A stretch of DNA of 64,000 bases from Bin80 sp964291275 (GCA_964291275.2 OZ219799.1:1984001-2048000); one strand, 5' to 3'; shown: positions 17,988 to 27,936, counted from the first letter of the stretch. Notes: a model not told the origin generated them from the letters alone. Made by a program: numbers and translations.

Positions 17988-18826
17988 TCCGAGCCGGGCT
18001 TCTTGTATTGGCGCTGGTGCTTGGTGCCTGTGATGAGAGCGTAGATGTTGTGTTGGATACCGAGCGTGCATACACCGTGTATGGGCATTTGAGCGTACGT
18101 GCGGATACGCAGGCAGTGCGTGTATATGCGATTGATCAGACGATTGATGTTGTGCGACCGAAACTGCTTGATGCAAGGGTCATGTCCAGGAATCTGCATA
18201 CGGGGGAAGTCTATACATGGAGAGACTCAGTTATTCAATTTGGAGAGCATGATTTTGGGCATGTTTTCTGGGTGCGTTTTCGGCCGGATTTCGAAGAGCG
18301 TCATCGACTCGAATTAGTGCGCTCGGATGGTGCAATGTCTGCGGTTGAGGTGCAGATGCCTCCGGAATCGACTCCAGAGCTCGTAGATCCAATCATCACG
18401 TCGGGTTTTGTGCAATTACCGATTCTATGGCAGAATGCCCCCAGACTGAACAACATCCGTGTTCTCTATCATACCAATAGGGGCATGTTTGCCTTCGAGT
18501 ATCCGAATGATCAGGAGCATATTGAGGATGGGCAGGTTGCCACGGTCCTCGTTTATGCAGATGTTCGTGAGATCTTTCGTGAGATCTTCCGCGCTCACGG
18601 GTCTACTAGCGATGCAAGGCTCAGAGCGATTGAGCAGATCGTGCTTGTTTCCAGTGCAGATTGGATACCTCCTGGCGATGTATTTTCGCCCGATGTGCTG
18701 ATCGAACCAGGTACATTCTCCAACGTGGAGAATGGTTTCGGGTACGTAGGAGCAGGTTATGAGGCCTCATTCTACTATGAGGTTCCCGACTCCGTCGCTA
18801 TAGCGGCTGGTTTTACTGTTCGCTGA
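17984..18826 (+). CDS. DUF4249-like lipoprotein partner of the TonB receptor
   Basis: 280 residues with a lipoprotein leader ending LVLGAC (Cys16). The remainder is soluble and predicted beta-rich (YTVYGHLSVRADTQAVRVYA early on). Size, lipobox and position match the DUF4249-type lipoprotein after the other receptor, though similarity between the two is weak by eye. The ATG overlaps the receptor stop (ATGA), indicating coupled translation. Probably part of the same outer-membrane uptake complex. It is convergent with the phosphatase gene, with only 2 bases between the stops. Confidence 0.65.
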   Translation: MIRAGLLVLALVLGACDESVDVVLDTERAYTVYGHLSVRADTQAVRVYAIDQTIDVVRPKLLDARVMSRNLHTGEVYTWRDSVIQFGEHDFGHVFWVRFRPDFEERHRLELVRSDGAMSAVEVQMPPESTPELVDPIITSGFVQLPILWQNAPRLNNIRVLYHTNRGMFAFEYPNDQEHIEDGQVATVLVYADVREIFREIFRAHGSTSDARLRAIEQIVLVSSADWIPPGDVFSPDVLIEPGTFSNVENGFGYVGAGYEASFYYEVPDSVAIAAGFTVR

Positions 18827-18828
18827 TT

Positions 18829-19839
18829 CTACCGCCGCTGGAGTACCAGTAAGGTAACATCATCATTAAGTGCTCTTTCTGCTCTCCAGGCGATTCCAGC
18901 CTTTCTGAGATGGGTAATAATTTCATTGGGGGAGCGGTTGCCTGCTTCCGCAAAGATTTTCCTGATCCGATCCAGTTGTAGCATTTCGCCACAGGGACTC
19001 AGGAGTTCAAGCAATCCGTCACTCATGAACAGTACAGTGTCCCCAGGATCGAGGGGTACATTGAGTGCTTCATACGGGAACTCTGTGAAGCTTCCCAGCG
19101 GCATGCCCTTCAGGACGATTTCCTCAACTGTTTGCGTTGCTGCCCGGTATACCAGAACGGGGGGCATCCCCGCCACGATTAGCCGCAGCACTCCCTCGTT
19201 ATAGCGAGCGAGGGTGAGGTGCATATATGTGTTGCGCAGGTTCAAACTCTTAAGCGTTTTTGACATGCGTCGAACAAGATTCCGCAACTTTGATTCGGCT
19301 GCCAAGGCTTTGAAGAGCGCTTTGGTTGCAATGACCATCATACCGGCAGTTGTTCCATGGCCGGTTGCATCCCCAATTGCGATAGTGAGCACGCCCTCTT
19401 CGGAAAGAAAAAAGTCGTAATAGTCGCCGCTAACCTCGGTTGCTGTTTTGAGGAATGCATCAATCTCCAACTTGGGATGAGTAGGAATTTTTGCAGCGAG
19501 CATCTCCTGCTGTGCCTGGCGTGCAGTATTCAACTCACTGGATTTACGCAGGTATTCGGCGTTTATTTCGGGTGGAAGGCCCCCATCTTTAACGAATGCG
19601 TCCGGGCCTTCCCGGTTGTAGCGCAGAACGATGTCCCTGACCCAGTCCTCACGGTATCCAGTTATGTTAATAATGTCATTGATGGTCTTGCCTTGATTCT
19701 TCAGATAGATGATCTGCCAGTGTGTCCGCTCGGCGGCACCTTTTGTTCGGCGGTATCTGTCGAATATTTCTTGGCGAGACAAATGCTCTCGCAAGGGAAG
19801 CACTGCTTTTGACGCGGGGAAAATAGATGTATCAGTCAT
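18829..19839 (-). CDS. SpoIIE/PP2C-type serine phosphatase with N-terminal transposase-like HTH
   Basis: 336 residues from the ATG at 19839; an earlier in-frame start at 19884 is possible. Residues about 15-90 (TINDIINITGYREDWVRDIV, then RYNREGPDAF) form a helix-turn-helix like that of IS630/Tc1-type transposases. Residues about 115-335 are a PPM/SpoIIE phosphatase domain with all metal-binding aspartates visible: VSGDYYDFF, IAIGDATGHGTTAGM, LFMSDGLLE and NDDVTLLVL. SpoIIE/RsbU phosphatases usually dephosphorylate anti-sigma-factor antagonists in partner-switching circuits. No kinase or antagonist gene is adjacent. The HTH could bind DNA or act as a protein interface; its role is inference. 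Confidence 0.85.
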   Translation of the reverse strand: MTDTSIFPASKAVLPLREHLSRQEIFDRYRRTKGAAERTHWQIIYLKNQGKTINDIINITGYREDWVRDIVLRYNREGPDAFVKDGGLPPEINAEYLRKSSELNTARQAQQEMLAAKIPTHPKLEIDAFLKTATEVSGDYYDFFLSEEGVLTIAIGDATGHGTTAGMMVIATKALFKALAAESKLRNLVRRMSKTLKSLNLRNTYMHLTLARYNEGVLRLIVAGMPPVLVYRAATQTVEEIVLKGMPLGSFTEFPYEALNVPLDPGDTVLFMSDGLLELLSPCGEMLQLDRIRKIFAEAGNRSPNEIITHLRKAGIAWRAERALNDDVTLLVLQRR

Positions 19840-19940
19840 CAATGTAGTAATTTTAATTAGCTTCCCTATACACACAGCCTGCACTTTATACGGTATGAAT
19901 CCCGATAAATCTTGTATTTATGAATATTACGACTAAATCG

Positions 19941-19980
19941 GCCACCACTACTATCTAATATGCAGATTGGTAGTGGTGGC
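19941..19980. repeat. Inverted repeat upstream of the phosphatase gene
   Basis: Ten-base perfect arms (19941-19950 and 19971-19980, GCCACCACTA and its complement) flank a 20-base spacer about 100 bases upstream of the phosphatase start. It could be an operator, a terminator stem or the end of lost mobile DNA; there is no T-tract. Confidence 0.4.
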
Positions 19981-20435
19981 AATGGTCAGGGTCTTTTGCA
20001 TGGATTCACCTTTGGGTACGATGGGATAGGCATTAAGAATGATATGTCCAGAATGGTTTCTGCGACGGTGGGATCTTCCATGGTTTCATGCCAAAGGTAG
20101 AAGCACTATAGCTGTTGTAGTAGCTTCGGGTTTCATCCGTCCCCGTGTGGGACATCAGATCATCCAGTAGACGGGGAGTTGATAGCAGTAGGCTCGGAAC
20201 ACTTCCTACATGCTTTGAATGCCAAAGCGCAGATGACAAGCTATGCCATTCACGTTCCACCGCAAGCTGCATGATCCCATCTAGCGCATTCCACCAGTTG
20301 AGCCCTATCTCGCGGGAACACTGCCACTTTCCGGTCTCTCTCAGTCAATCAACCACGAGCAATGCAAATTCTGCTTTATACCAGCACAACACCAGTCCTC
20401 ATTGAAACCGTAGAGAGGCTGTTGTAGTTTGAAAT
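19981..20435. other. Intergenic region, no identifiable gene
   Basis: About 450 bases between the inverted repeat and the barrel gene. On the minus strand, roughly 100 codons (about 20036-20340) are free of stops (containing REIGLNWWNALDGIMQLAVE and SYYNSYSASTFGMKPW), but I recognise no family and no convincing start. It may be a decayed gene. Confidence 0.3.
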
Positions 20436-21146
20436 TCAAGGGCTGAGAGAGAACCCGAAGACGAGATATGTTTTCTCAGTTGTAGGATTCATGATGTAAG
20501 CAGCGGACAGAGGTAGGGAAAATTGCTCTGTGATTTGTAGATCCTTACTGGCGGATAAGCTCATGTTCACCAGGGATGTGCTTGCTACACCATAGAAATC
20601 ACTCATGCCCGCGACCATGCCAAGCGTGAGCCCCAGTTCTACATCTCCTATGCTAAACGGAAGTGCACCCTCGAGATAGAGGGAGTTATCTGGGTCGTTG
20701 TAGGCCATAAAGGCTGCTGAGAGTGTCACAGGGAAGGATTCAGGGAAGGTTAATGAGCCCATTAATTCGATCCAGTGTGCTCCGTCACCGTCACCGTCAA
20801 AATTAAGCCAATCGCTATCGGTTGGGAAATAGTAGTCTGTAACAGTTAGCGCCAGACTAGTAGAGCTGCCCAAACCGAAGCTGTACGTGGCGTATAGGTC
20901 GTGTTCATTCGCATCTGCACCATCAGCACTGATGGAATATGAACCCCAGGTTCCGAGTTCAAAGTCCCCTGCAGTGAAGGCAAGGCCGGGCTGGACACTA
21001 AAGGAGTCACCGAAGTCATAACCACGCCATATATAGCGGTTATAGAAGTCTGCTCCGAAGCCAATAGACTGGGCGTTCGTGAGCAATGGCGTTGAAACTA
21101 GGAGCGCCAGCATCATGAATGTGCGTGTAATATAATGCTTGGTCAT
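20436..21146 (-). CDS. Small outer-membrane beta-barrel protein (TorF-porin-like)
   Basis: 236 residues from the ATG at 21146; the open frame extends to 21203 but the start at MTKHYITRT gives a proper signal peptide (about 1-25, cleavage after NAQ). The mature protein is rich in alternating aromatic and polar strands with Asp/Gly loops (FYNRYIWRGYDFGDSFSVQP, later DGDGDGAHWIEL) and ends on a strand. This resembles putative porins annotated TorF-like or small barrels of unknown function. The DGDGDG loop could bind calcium. No operon partner. Confidence 0.7.
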   Translation of the reverse strand: MTKHYITRTFMMLALLVSTPLLTNAQSIGFGADFYNRYIWRGYDFGDSFSVQPGLAFTAGDFELGTWGSYSISADGADANEHDLYATYSFGLGSSTSLALTVTDYYFPTDSDWLNFDGDGDGAHWIELMGSLTFPESFPVTLSAAFMAYNDPDNSLYLEGALPFSIGDVELGLTLGMVAGMSDFYGVASTSLVNMSLSASKDLQITEQFSLPLSAAYIMNPTTEKTYLVFGFSLSP

Positions 21147-21653
21147 CGTGCAAAGGATGAGTTTGTTGAAGAGATAGCGAGGAATTCTGCAAATAAGAGT
21201 CAAACTTTCCGCATAGACTTAAAACTACTAAGTAATCTGCTGTTTTACCAGAGTAGCACAGGCAGGATCGGCAATAGACCGAAAATTCTGGATTTTCCCG
21301 GAGGTACAATACAGCTCATAGCCGAAAATATCTCTCGTTTTTTGAAAATTCCATGAATTTTCAGCACAGGACAGGAAAATCTATTTTAGTTGATTTCTAA
21401 AATAATAATGATTTTTTATAATAAATGCGATATATTTTGAGATATAGTTATTTAATCCAAAAAAAAATTCAGAAAGGAACCAATTTATCTATAATCCCGA
21501 TATTATTGCATTCCAAAAGGAAGCGTAAGTTTGGTAAAGGATGGTTATTTGGGATGCGTTTGGGAAGTTCCAGTTCTAGAATATTATCAGTGGCGGATTC
21601 GGTCCTCGAAGGTAGGGATGGCGAAGCTGATTCAGAAGTAGAGTTTAAGACAG
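21147..21653 (+). promoter_or_regulatory. A+T-rich leader/promoter region of gltBD
   Basis: About 500 bases between the divergent barrel gene and gltB. The section 21360-21480 is much richer in A and T than the rest of the window and contains TATAAT at 21417-21422. A TTGATT lies 21 bases upstream of it, too far for an ideal sigma70 pair. A 78-codon open frame (21425-21661) overlaps the gltB start; it has no recognisable domain and is not called as a gene. I see no clear riboswitch. Confidence 0.4.
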
Positions 21654-24600
21654 ATGATTAAACAGCGAGGATTATATGATCCCGCATTTGAGCATGATGC
21701 GTGCGGGGTTGGACTCTATTGTCGTATAGATGGGACGCCTTCACATGGTGTCGTAAAAAATGGGCTCCAGATACTCATAGAGCTGGATCACAGGGGGGCA
21801 TGCGGCTGCGACGAAACAACAGGCGATGGTGCAGGAATTCTGGTACAGTTACCCCATGCATTCTTCGAGCATGAAATTTCTTCCCTGCCAGAGCCGGGAG
21901 ATTATGGCGTTGGGATGGTGTTTATTCCGCCTCGCCATGAAAAAAACTGTAAGCGGCTGGTGGAAAACATCCTGAAAGCAGAGGGAGCGGGGCTCATAGC
22001 CTGGCGACGGGTCCCAACGGAGGCGACGTCTATAGGACCAGGTGCAAAAATAACCGAACCAACAATATGGCAGTGTTTTGTTCAGCGGCGCAGGGACGTT
22101 GCCCTGGATGCATTCGAGCGTCAACTCTATGTTATCCGGAAAGTATTTCAACAGCATGTCCTTGAACGCACACTTCATGGATGCTACATTGCGAGTCTGT
22201 CCGCAAAAACCATTGTCTATAAGGGTATGCTCACGCCGGAACAGGTCTCGGCTTACTATCCGGATCTGAGCTCCAGGCGATTCAAGAGCGCATTGGCCAT
22301 GGTGCACTCCAGGTTCAGTACAAATACCTTTCCCGAGTGGTCACTGGCACAACCGTTTCGTTTTCTTTGTCACAATGGAGAGATCAACACGCTCCGGGGC
22401 AACATCAATCAGATGCATGCAGGCGAAGTAATGTTCAGGAGTGAGCGTTTTGGAGAGGGTACACGCAAACTCGTTCCAATCATCCGTGAGGGAGGGAGTG
22501 ACTCCATGGCACTCGACAATGCTCTGGAACTGCTCTACTACACCGGTCGCTCGCTCCCCCATTCAATGATGATGCTGATCCCGGAGGCATGGGAGCATAA
22601 TGAGACCATGCCTGATGAAAAACGGGCATTTTATCAGTATCACAGTAACCTGATGGAACCGTGGGATGGGCCCGCGACAATTCCATTCACAGATGGTCGA
22701 TATGCAGGAGCATTACTGGATCGTAATGGATTGCGTCCTTCCCGCTACAACATATCCAAAGACGGTTATGTCGTTTTAGCTTCAGAAACCGGCGTTGGCG
22801 GTATTCCCGAGTCAAACGTACTGCGGAAAGGCCGCCTCAAGCCTGGGCGCATGTTTTTGATTGATCTGGAGGAAAAGCGTGTGATTGAGGATGAAGAAAT
22901 CAAAGCCCGCATTTGTTCACGAGCGCCATATCGTGTGTGGTTGAATGAACATCAACGCACTCTTGATTCGCTTCCTCCTGCGGAACCGAAGGCAATGGAG
23001 GGCTCGTTGCTCGGTAGACAGCAGATGTTTGGATACACGCTGGAGGACCTACGCTTGCTAGTGGCTCCCATGGGAGAAAAAGGTAAAGAACCCCTGGGCG
23101 CAATGGGCAATGACACACCGCTTGCGGTACTGTCCGATCGGCCGAGACTGCTCTACGATTATTTTAAACAGCTTTTTGCGCAGGTTACGAACCCCCCACT
23201 GGATGCGATTCGCGAGTCTATGGTAACCTCACTTGCACTGAATCTGGGATCCAGTGGTAATCTCTTTACGGAAGAGGCGTGGCATTGTGAAAAGTTGAGG
23301 TTGATGCAGCCAATACTTACCGACGCGGATCTGGCTTCAATTGAGACAGGGATTGCCGGTGTTGCCACACTTAATATGTGCTTTCAGCCCGGGGAACTGT
23401 CAATGGCACTGGAGCGCCTCCAAGAGGAAGCTACGCAATCCATAAGTCATGGTTGTAGTCTGATTGTTCTCTCTGATCGCGAGGCCGGAAAAAATCAATT
23501 GCCTGTGCCGGCCTTGCTGGCTACGGGGGCAGTCCATCATTATTTGATCGAAAAAGGGTTGCGACTCCGATGTGGCCTGATCGTGGATAGTGGAGAACCT
23601 CGTGAGGTACATCACTTTGCAATGCTGATCGGTTATGGTGCGGAAGCAGTCTGTCCATATGTTGCGTTGTCCAGCGTACGCCAGATGGCTCACCGAGGTC
23701 AACTCGGAGAAATTTCCATGGCAGATGCGGAAGAGCATTACATCAAGGCTGTTGGACATGGGTTGCTGAAGGTCATGTCCAAGATGGGCATTTCGACACT
23801 GCAGAGTTATCGCGGTGCACAGATATTTGAGGCAATTGGGCTGAGTCTGCAGGTGATTGATGAATACTTCTGCCGTACACCATCACGGATCGGGGGAATT
23901 GGCCTGAAAGAGATCACTAGAGAGGTGGTCATGCGACACGAGCGCGCATACCCAGTAAAAAAAGTTTCTGGAATCTACCCACTGGATGTAGGTGGTCAGT
24001 ATCAGTGGCGTCGGGGAGGTGAGCGTCATGCATTCAGCCCGACGGCGATTACAAATATGCAGGAAGCTGCATGGACGCAGTCACAGTCGTCTTATAAGGC
24101 CTTTTCAGACGAGATCAACAAAGGTGCAGTAAACACCTTAAGGGGACTGTTATCCTTCGACTATTCCAAGGCAAAACCGATGGATATAGATGAGGTTATG
24201 CCATGGACTGAGATTGTTAAGTCCTTCAAGACGGGGGCTATGTCCAATGGATCGATTAGTGGAGAAACACACGAAGCTCTGGCTATTGCAATGAACTCCA
24301 TAGGTGGCAAGAGCAATACAGGGGAAGGAGGGGAAGGTCCTGAACGATATGGAAAAAGCAACCCCCGCCGGAGTCGAATCAAGCAGGTTGCTTCCGGCAG
24401 ATTTGGAGTAACGATTGAATACCTGGAGAGTGCTGACGAGATTCAAATCAAGATGGCGCAGGGTGCCAAGCCGGGAGAAGGTGGTCAGCTCCCTGGCAAG
24501 AAGGTTTATCCTTGGATTGCAAAACTTCGGCATTCAACACCTTATGTGGGGCTGATTTCTCCACCGCCGCATCATGACATTTACTCCATAGAAGACTTGG

Positions 24601-26111
24601 CTCAGTTGATCCATGACCTCAAAAATGCGAATCCACGCGCCCGGATCAGTGTTAAGCTGGTATCAGAAGTGGGGGTAGGTACGGTTGCGGCGGGCGTAGC
24701 CAAAGGGAAAGCGGATGTCGTGCTCATCAGTGGAACGGATGGAGGTACGGGTGCATCACCACAAACCTCCATCATGCACGCAGGGCTGCCCTGGGAGCTT
24801 GGGCTTTCGGAAACGCATCAAACACTTGTAAGCCACGGATTGCGCTCACGCATCGTAGTCGAGTGTGATGGTCAGATGAAGACAGGCAGAGATGTTGCAG
24901 TTGCAGTACTCCTAGGCGCAGACGAATTTGGGTTTGCAACCGCACCCCTGGTGGCTCTGGGCTGCATAATGATGCGCAAATGCCACCTGAATACTTGCCC
25001 CGTGGGGATTGCCACACAGGAGCCTGAGCTGCGCAAAAAATTTCGTGGCCAGCCGGAGCATGTTGTGAACTACCTGCATTTTGTTGCAGAAGATTTGCGA
25101 AAAATAATGGCACGGCTAGGAGTCCGTACGCTCGCGGAAATGCGTGGGCGTGTTGACCTACTTAAGCCGCGACGGAATATCAAGCACTGGAAAGCACGTC
25201 ATTTAGATTTATCACGGATTCTAGTCCGTCCTGAGGTGCCGGAGGAGTTTAAAGTATTCGCATCCGCCGAACAAGATCACGGACTGGAAGGGGCATTGGA
25301 CCACACGCTGATCGCTTTGGCCAAGCCTACCTTGGAGAGACGGGAGCCGGTAGTTGCTGACATTCAGATCAGGAACACAAACCGGACTGTAGGCACCATG
25401 CTAAGCAATGCGATTACGCAACGTTTTCGTACGGACCCTTTGTCGGACGATACGGTGACCCTCAATTGTGTCGGCTCCGCTGGACAAAGCTTTGCAGCCT
25501 TCGCCTGCAAGGGCATTACATTCAATATCCAAGGTGATGCGAATGATTACTTCGGAAAGGGGCTTTCGGGTGCTAAGCTGACTATTATGCCGCCACCTGA
25601 GGCGACGTATGTACCGCACAAGAATATTACTGTGGGTAATGTGGCCCTCTACGGTGCCACGAGCGGGGAAGTTTACATACGTGGGGGAGCTGGTGAGCGT
25701 TTTTGTGTTAGAAACAGTGGTGTCCGTACAGTGGTTGAGGCTGTCGGAGATCATGGTTGCGAGTACATGACTGGCGGACGTGTCGTCGTTCTTGGAGAAA
25801 CAGGCCGGAATTTTGCCGCTGGAATGAGTGGGGGTATTGCGTATGTGATTGATGCCACATGTGAATTCAGGAGAGAACGCTGCAATATGGAATCAGTTGA
25901 ATTACTGAGTGTGGAAGATGAGGAAGGCATTGCTGAGTTGCGGACTATGATTGAGAATCACTTTGAGTATACCGGGAGTCGGGCAGCACAATGGATTCTG
26001 GAGAACTGGGAGATGGCATTGACTGAGTTTATCCAGGTAATGCCCATTGAGTATCGCAATGCGCTAAGACGTTTAGCCAGCGAATCAGACCAGTTAGTTG
26101 TTGCCGCGTGA
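21654..26111 (+). CDS. gltB: Glutamate synthase large subunit
   Basis: 1485 residues. With GltD it makes two glutamates from glutamine and 2-oxoglutarate, the main ammonia-assimilation route. Cys17 in HDACGVGLY is the amidotransferase nucleophile, exposed after removal of a 16-residue propeptide. The glutaminase domain runs to about 430 (HSRFSTNTFPEWSLAQPFR, HNGEINTLRGN), followed by the central and FMN domains (GEGGQLPGKKV near 942, GTDGGTGASPQTS) and the 3Fe-4S cysteines near 1103-1114 (CIMMRKCHLNTC). The GXGXG beta-helix domain occupies the last 250 residues. gltD starts 4 bases downstream. Confidence 0.97.
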   Translation: MIKQRGLYDPAFEHDACGVGLYCRIDGTPSHGVVKNGLQILIELDHRGACGCDETTGDGAGILVQLPHAFFEHEISSLPEPGDYGVGMVFIPPRHEKNCKRLVENILKAEGAGLIAWRRVPTEATSIGPGAKITEPTIWQCFVQRRRDVALDAFERQLYVIRKVFQQHVLERTLHGCYIASLSAKTIVYKGMLTPEQVSAYYPDLSSRRFKSALAMVHSRFSTNTFPEWSLAQPFRFLCHNGEINTLRGNINQMHAGEVMFRSERFGEGTRKLVPIIREGGSDSMALDNALELLYYTGRSLPHSMMMLIPEAWEHNETMPDEKRAFYQYHSNLMEPWDGPATIPFTDGRYAGALLDRNGLRPSRYNISKDGYVVLASETGVGGIPESNVLRKGRLKPGRMFLIDLEEKRVIEDEEIKARICSRAPYRVWLNEHQRTLDSLPPAEPKAMEGSLLGRQQMFGYTLEDLRLLVAPMGEKGKEPLGAMGNDTPLAVLSDRPRLLYDYFKQLFAQVTNPPLDAIRESMVTSLALNLGSSGNLFTEEAWHCEKLRLMQPILTDADLASIETGIAGVATLNMCFQPGELSMALERLQEEATQSISHGCSLIVLSDREAGKNQLPVPALLATGAVHHYLIEKGLRLRCGLIVDSGEPREVHHFAMLIGYGAEAVCPYVALSSVRQMAHRGQLGEISMADAEEHYIKAVGHGLLKVMSKMGISTLQSYRGAQIFEAIGLSLQVIDEYFCRTPSRIGGIGLKEITREVVMRHERAYPVKKVSGIYPLDVGGQYQWRRGGERHAFSPTAITNMQEAAWTQSQSSYKAFSDEINKGAVNTLRGLLSFDYSKAKPMDIDEVMPWTEIVKSFKTGAMSNGSISGETHEALAIAMNSIGGKSNTGEGGEGPERYGKSNPRRSRIKQVASGRFGVTIEYLESADEIQIKMAQGAKPGEGGQLPGKKVYPWIAKLRHSTPYVGLISPPPHHDIYSIEDLAQLIHDLKNANPRARISVKLVSEVGVGTVAAGVAKGKADVVLISGTDGGTGASPQTSIMHAGLPWELGLSETHQTLVSHGLRSRIVVECDGQMKTGRDVAVAVLLGADEFGFATAPLVALGCIMMRKCHLNTCPVGIATQEPELRKKFRGQPEHVVNYLHFVAEDLRKIMARLGVRTLAEMRGRVDLLKPRRNIKHWKARHLDLSRILVRPEVPEEFKVFASAEQDHGLEGALDHTLIALAKPTLERREPVVADIQIRNTNRTVGTMLSNAITQRFRTDPLSDDTVTLNCVGSAGQSFAAFACKGITFNIQGDANDYFGKGLSGAKLTIMPPPEATYVPHKNITVGNVALYGATSGEVYIRGGAGERFCVRNSGVRTVVEAVGDHGCEYMTGGRVVVLGETGRNFAAGMSGGIAYVIDATCEFRRERCNMESVELLSVEDEEGIAELRTMIENHFEYTGSRAAQWILENWEMALTEFIQVMPIEYRNALRRLASESDQLVVAA

Positions 26112-26115
26112 CACC

Positions 26116-27570
26116 ATGGCCAAGATTACAGGGTTTATTGAGTACCAGCGCGAGCTCCCCGACCAGCGTCCGGTTGAAGAACGCGTGACGGATTGGCGTG
26201 AAGTGTATGCCCCATTCAGTGAAGACCGTCTGCACCGTCAGGCTGCCCGTTGTATGGATTGCGGGACTCCTTTCTGCCAGACAGGTTGTCCTTTGGGAAA
26301 TGTGATTCCTGATTGGAATGATCTCACCTATCGGGGTGATTGGCGCATGGCCTATGAGCGGTTAAACGCAACAAACAATTTCCCCGAATTTACCGGGCGG
26401 ATTTGTCCTGCCCCCTGCGAGTCGGCTTGTGTATTGGGCATTAATGATGATCCCGTTACGATTGAACAGATTGAGAAGGAGATCATCGAATATGCATTTC
26501 GGTCAGGGTGGGTTAAGCCGGAGCAGCCGGTGAGAAGAACAGAAAAAAAAGTTGCTGTAGTAGGATCTGGTCCTGCTGGACTGGCGGCAGCGGATCAGCT
26601 TAATCGTGCAGGGCATCGTGTGACAGTACTGGAACGGGATGATCGGATTGGTGGATTGCTCCGATATGGAATTCCAGATTTTAAGCTAGAAAAAGGGGTG
26701 CTTGATCGTCGCCTTGATGTGATGAAGAAAAATGGTATACAGTTTATCACGTTTGCGGATGTAGGTAACACATACACCTGTTCACGTCTGCGCAGATTTG
26801 ATGCAGTTGTCATGTGTACAGGAGCTACACGTCCCCGTGACTTGCCGGTCCGTGGACGCAAACTGAAAGGCATTCATTTTGCGTTTGACTACCTGCGTCA
26901 GCAAAACAAGCTTAACGCGGGAGATGACCTGGTTCGCGAGGGCATCAACCACATCAGTGCGAAAGGCAAGGATGTCATTGTGATTGGAGGGGGGGATACC
27001 GGCAGTGATTGTGTTGGCACTGCCAATCGACAGGGTGCACGTTCTATCACCCAGTTCGAATTGTTACCGATGCCCCCAGACGAGCGACCGGAACACCAGC
27101 CATGGCCCTATTATCCGATGGTTTTACGAACCAGTTCCTCGCACGAGGAGGGGGCAAATCGTCGCTGGAGTATTATGACAAAGGCATTCAGGGGTAATAA
27201 TGGGCATGTAGAAAGTCTACAGACTGTCAATGTAGAACTTCAGGGGCGAAAGGTCACCGAGCTGGAGGGTACGAAGAGGCAGTGGCCAGCTGATCTCGTA
27301 CTCTTAGCTATAGGCTATACCGGCCCTGAGAGTGCAAGTATGGTAGATTCGCTGGGGCTGAAGCTAGATAAGAGGAGTAATTTTAAGACAGACAGAAACT
27401 ACCAGACTAATGTGCCTGGTATTTTCGCGGCAGGAGATGCACGCCGTGGGCAGTCCTTAGTAGTTTGGGCTATCAGTGAGGGGCGAGAGGCTGCACGCCA
27501 TGCAGATGCATATCTCTCGGGGTTTGTTGCGCTGCCGACGAAAGGAGAAGGAGATTTGCCACGGAGATGA
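26116..27570 (+). CDS. gltD: Glutamate synthase small subunit
   Basis: 484 residues from the ATG at 26116, 4 bases after gltB; a TTG at 26098 would add six residues overlapping gltB. It transfers electrons from NAD(P)H through FAD and two 4Fe-4S clusters to GltB. N-terminal cysteines (CMDCGTPFCQTGCPLGN, then CPAPCESAC) bind the clusters. The FAD site is VGSGPAGLAAADQLNRAGH near 149, the NAD(P)H site VIGGGDTGSDCVGTANRQG near 291, and the C-terminal flavin segment GIFAAGDARRGQSLVVWA near 441. All required motifs are intact. Confidence 0.97.
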   Translation: MAKITGFIEYQRELPDQRPVEERVTDWREVYAPFSEDRLHRQAARCMDCGTPFCQTGCPLGNVIPDWNDLTYRGDWRMAYERLNATNNFPEFTGRICPAPCESACVLGINDDPVTIEQIEKEIIEYAFRSGWVKPEQPVRRTEKKVAVVGSGPAGLAAADQLNRAGHRVTVLERDDRIGGLLRYGIPDFKLEKGVLDRRLDVMKKNGIQFITFADVGNTYTCSRLRRFDAVVMCTGATRPRDLPVRGRKLKGIHFAFDYLRQQNKLNAGDDLVREGINHISAKGKDVIVIGGGDTGSDCVGTANRQGARSITQFELLPMPPDERPEHQPWPYYPMVLRTSSSHEEGANRRWSIMTKAFRGNNGHVESLQTVNVELQGRKVTELEGTKRQWPADLVLLAIGYTGPESASMVDSLGLKLDKRSNFKTDRNYQTNVPGIFAAGDARRGQSLVVWAISEGREAARHADAYLSGFVALPTKGEGDLPRR

Positions 27571-27606
27571 ATCAAAAAAATATTTTTTCCGAAAAATCGC
27601 AAATTG

Positions 27607-27635
27607 TTGAACTTTTCCCGATAAGGCCGTATACT
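27607..27635 (+). promoter_or_regulatory. Sigma70-like promoter for the methionine locus
   Basis: TTGAAC (27607-27612) and TATACT (27630-27635) are separated by exactly 17 bases, a good match to the classic sigma70 consensus. Transcription would start near 27642, about 20 bases before the SAM riboswitch. Classical Bacteroidetes promoters have a different -33/-7 form, so a canonical pair here is notable. Confidence 0.6.
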
Positions 27636-27662
27636 AGCGTCAGTTGACACGATGTTCGTGCC

Positions 27663-27783
27663 GGCTCATCAAGAAGGGTGGAGGGTTCAGGCCCAGTGAA
27701 ACCCTGGCAACCCCCGCAAGGTTTGGACACCTTGCGTGAAAGGTGCCACTTCCTGCCTCGTGTTATGCGGGGACAGATGAGCG
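27663..27783 (+). ncRNA. SAM-I (S-box) riboswitch
   Basis: The conserved S-box core is present. The P1 stem pairs GCTCATC (27664-27670) with GATGAGC (27776-27782). Between them are GGTGGAGGG, GGCCC, the TGAAACCCTGGCAACC block and the late GGTGCCACTTCCTGC. This aptamer binds S-adenosylmethionine and normally lowers expression of methionine genes when SAM is plentiful. It lies about 150 bases before metY. No clear intrinsic terminator with a T-tract follows; the expression platform may lie in the paired segments around 27850-27890 or work on translation. Confidence 0.92.
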
Positions 27784-27936
27784 GGAGGAATGATTCGATT
27801 TTTTGATCGACTCTAGTCCGACCTCTTCCGCCCATCCTACCTGGAAGGGGATCTTTCGTGGGAAAGCCAGAAAGCTTTTTGGTGAAGGCCAATGTTGTGC
27901 CATTCATCATCTCTAACAAAAGCAGAGGCTAAACTC

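Noticed and set aside
21425..21661. 78-codon open frame before gltB
   Set aside because: No recognisable domain, very A+T-rich start, and overlaps the gltB start; more likely leader DNA.
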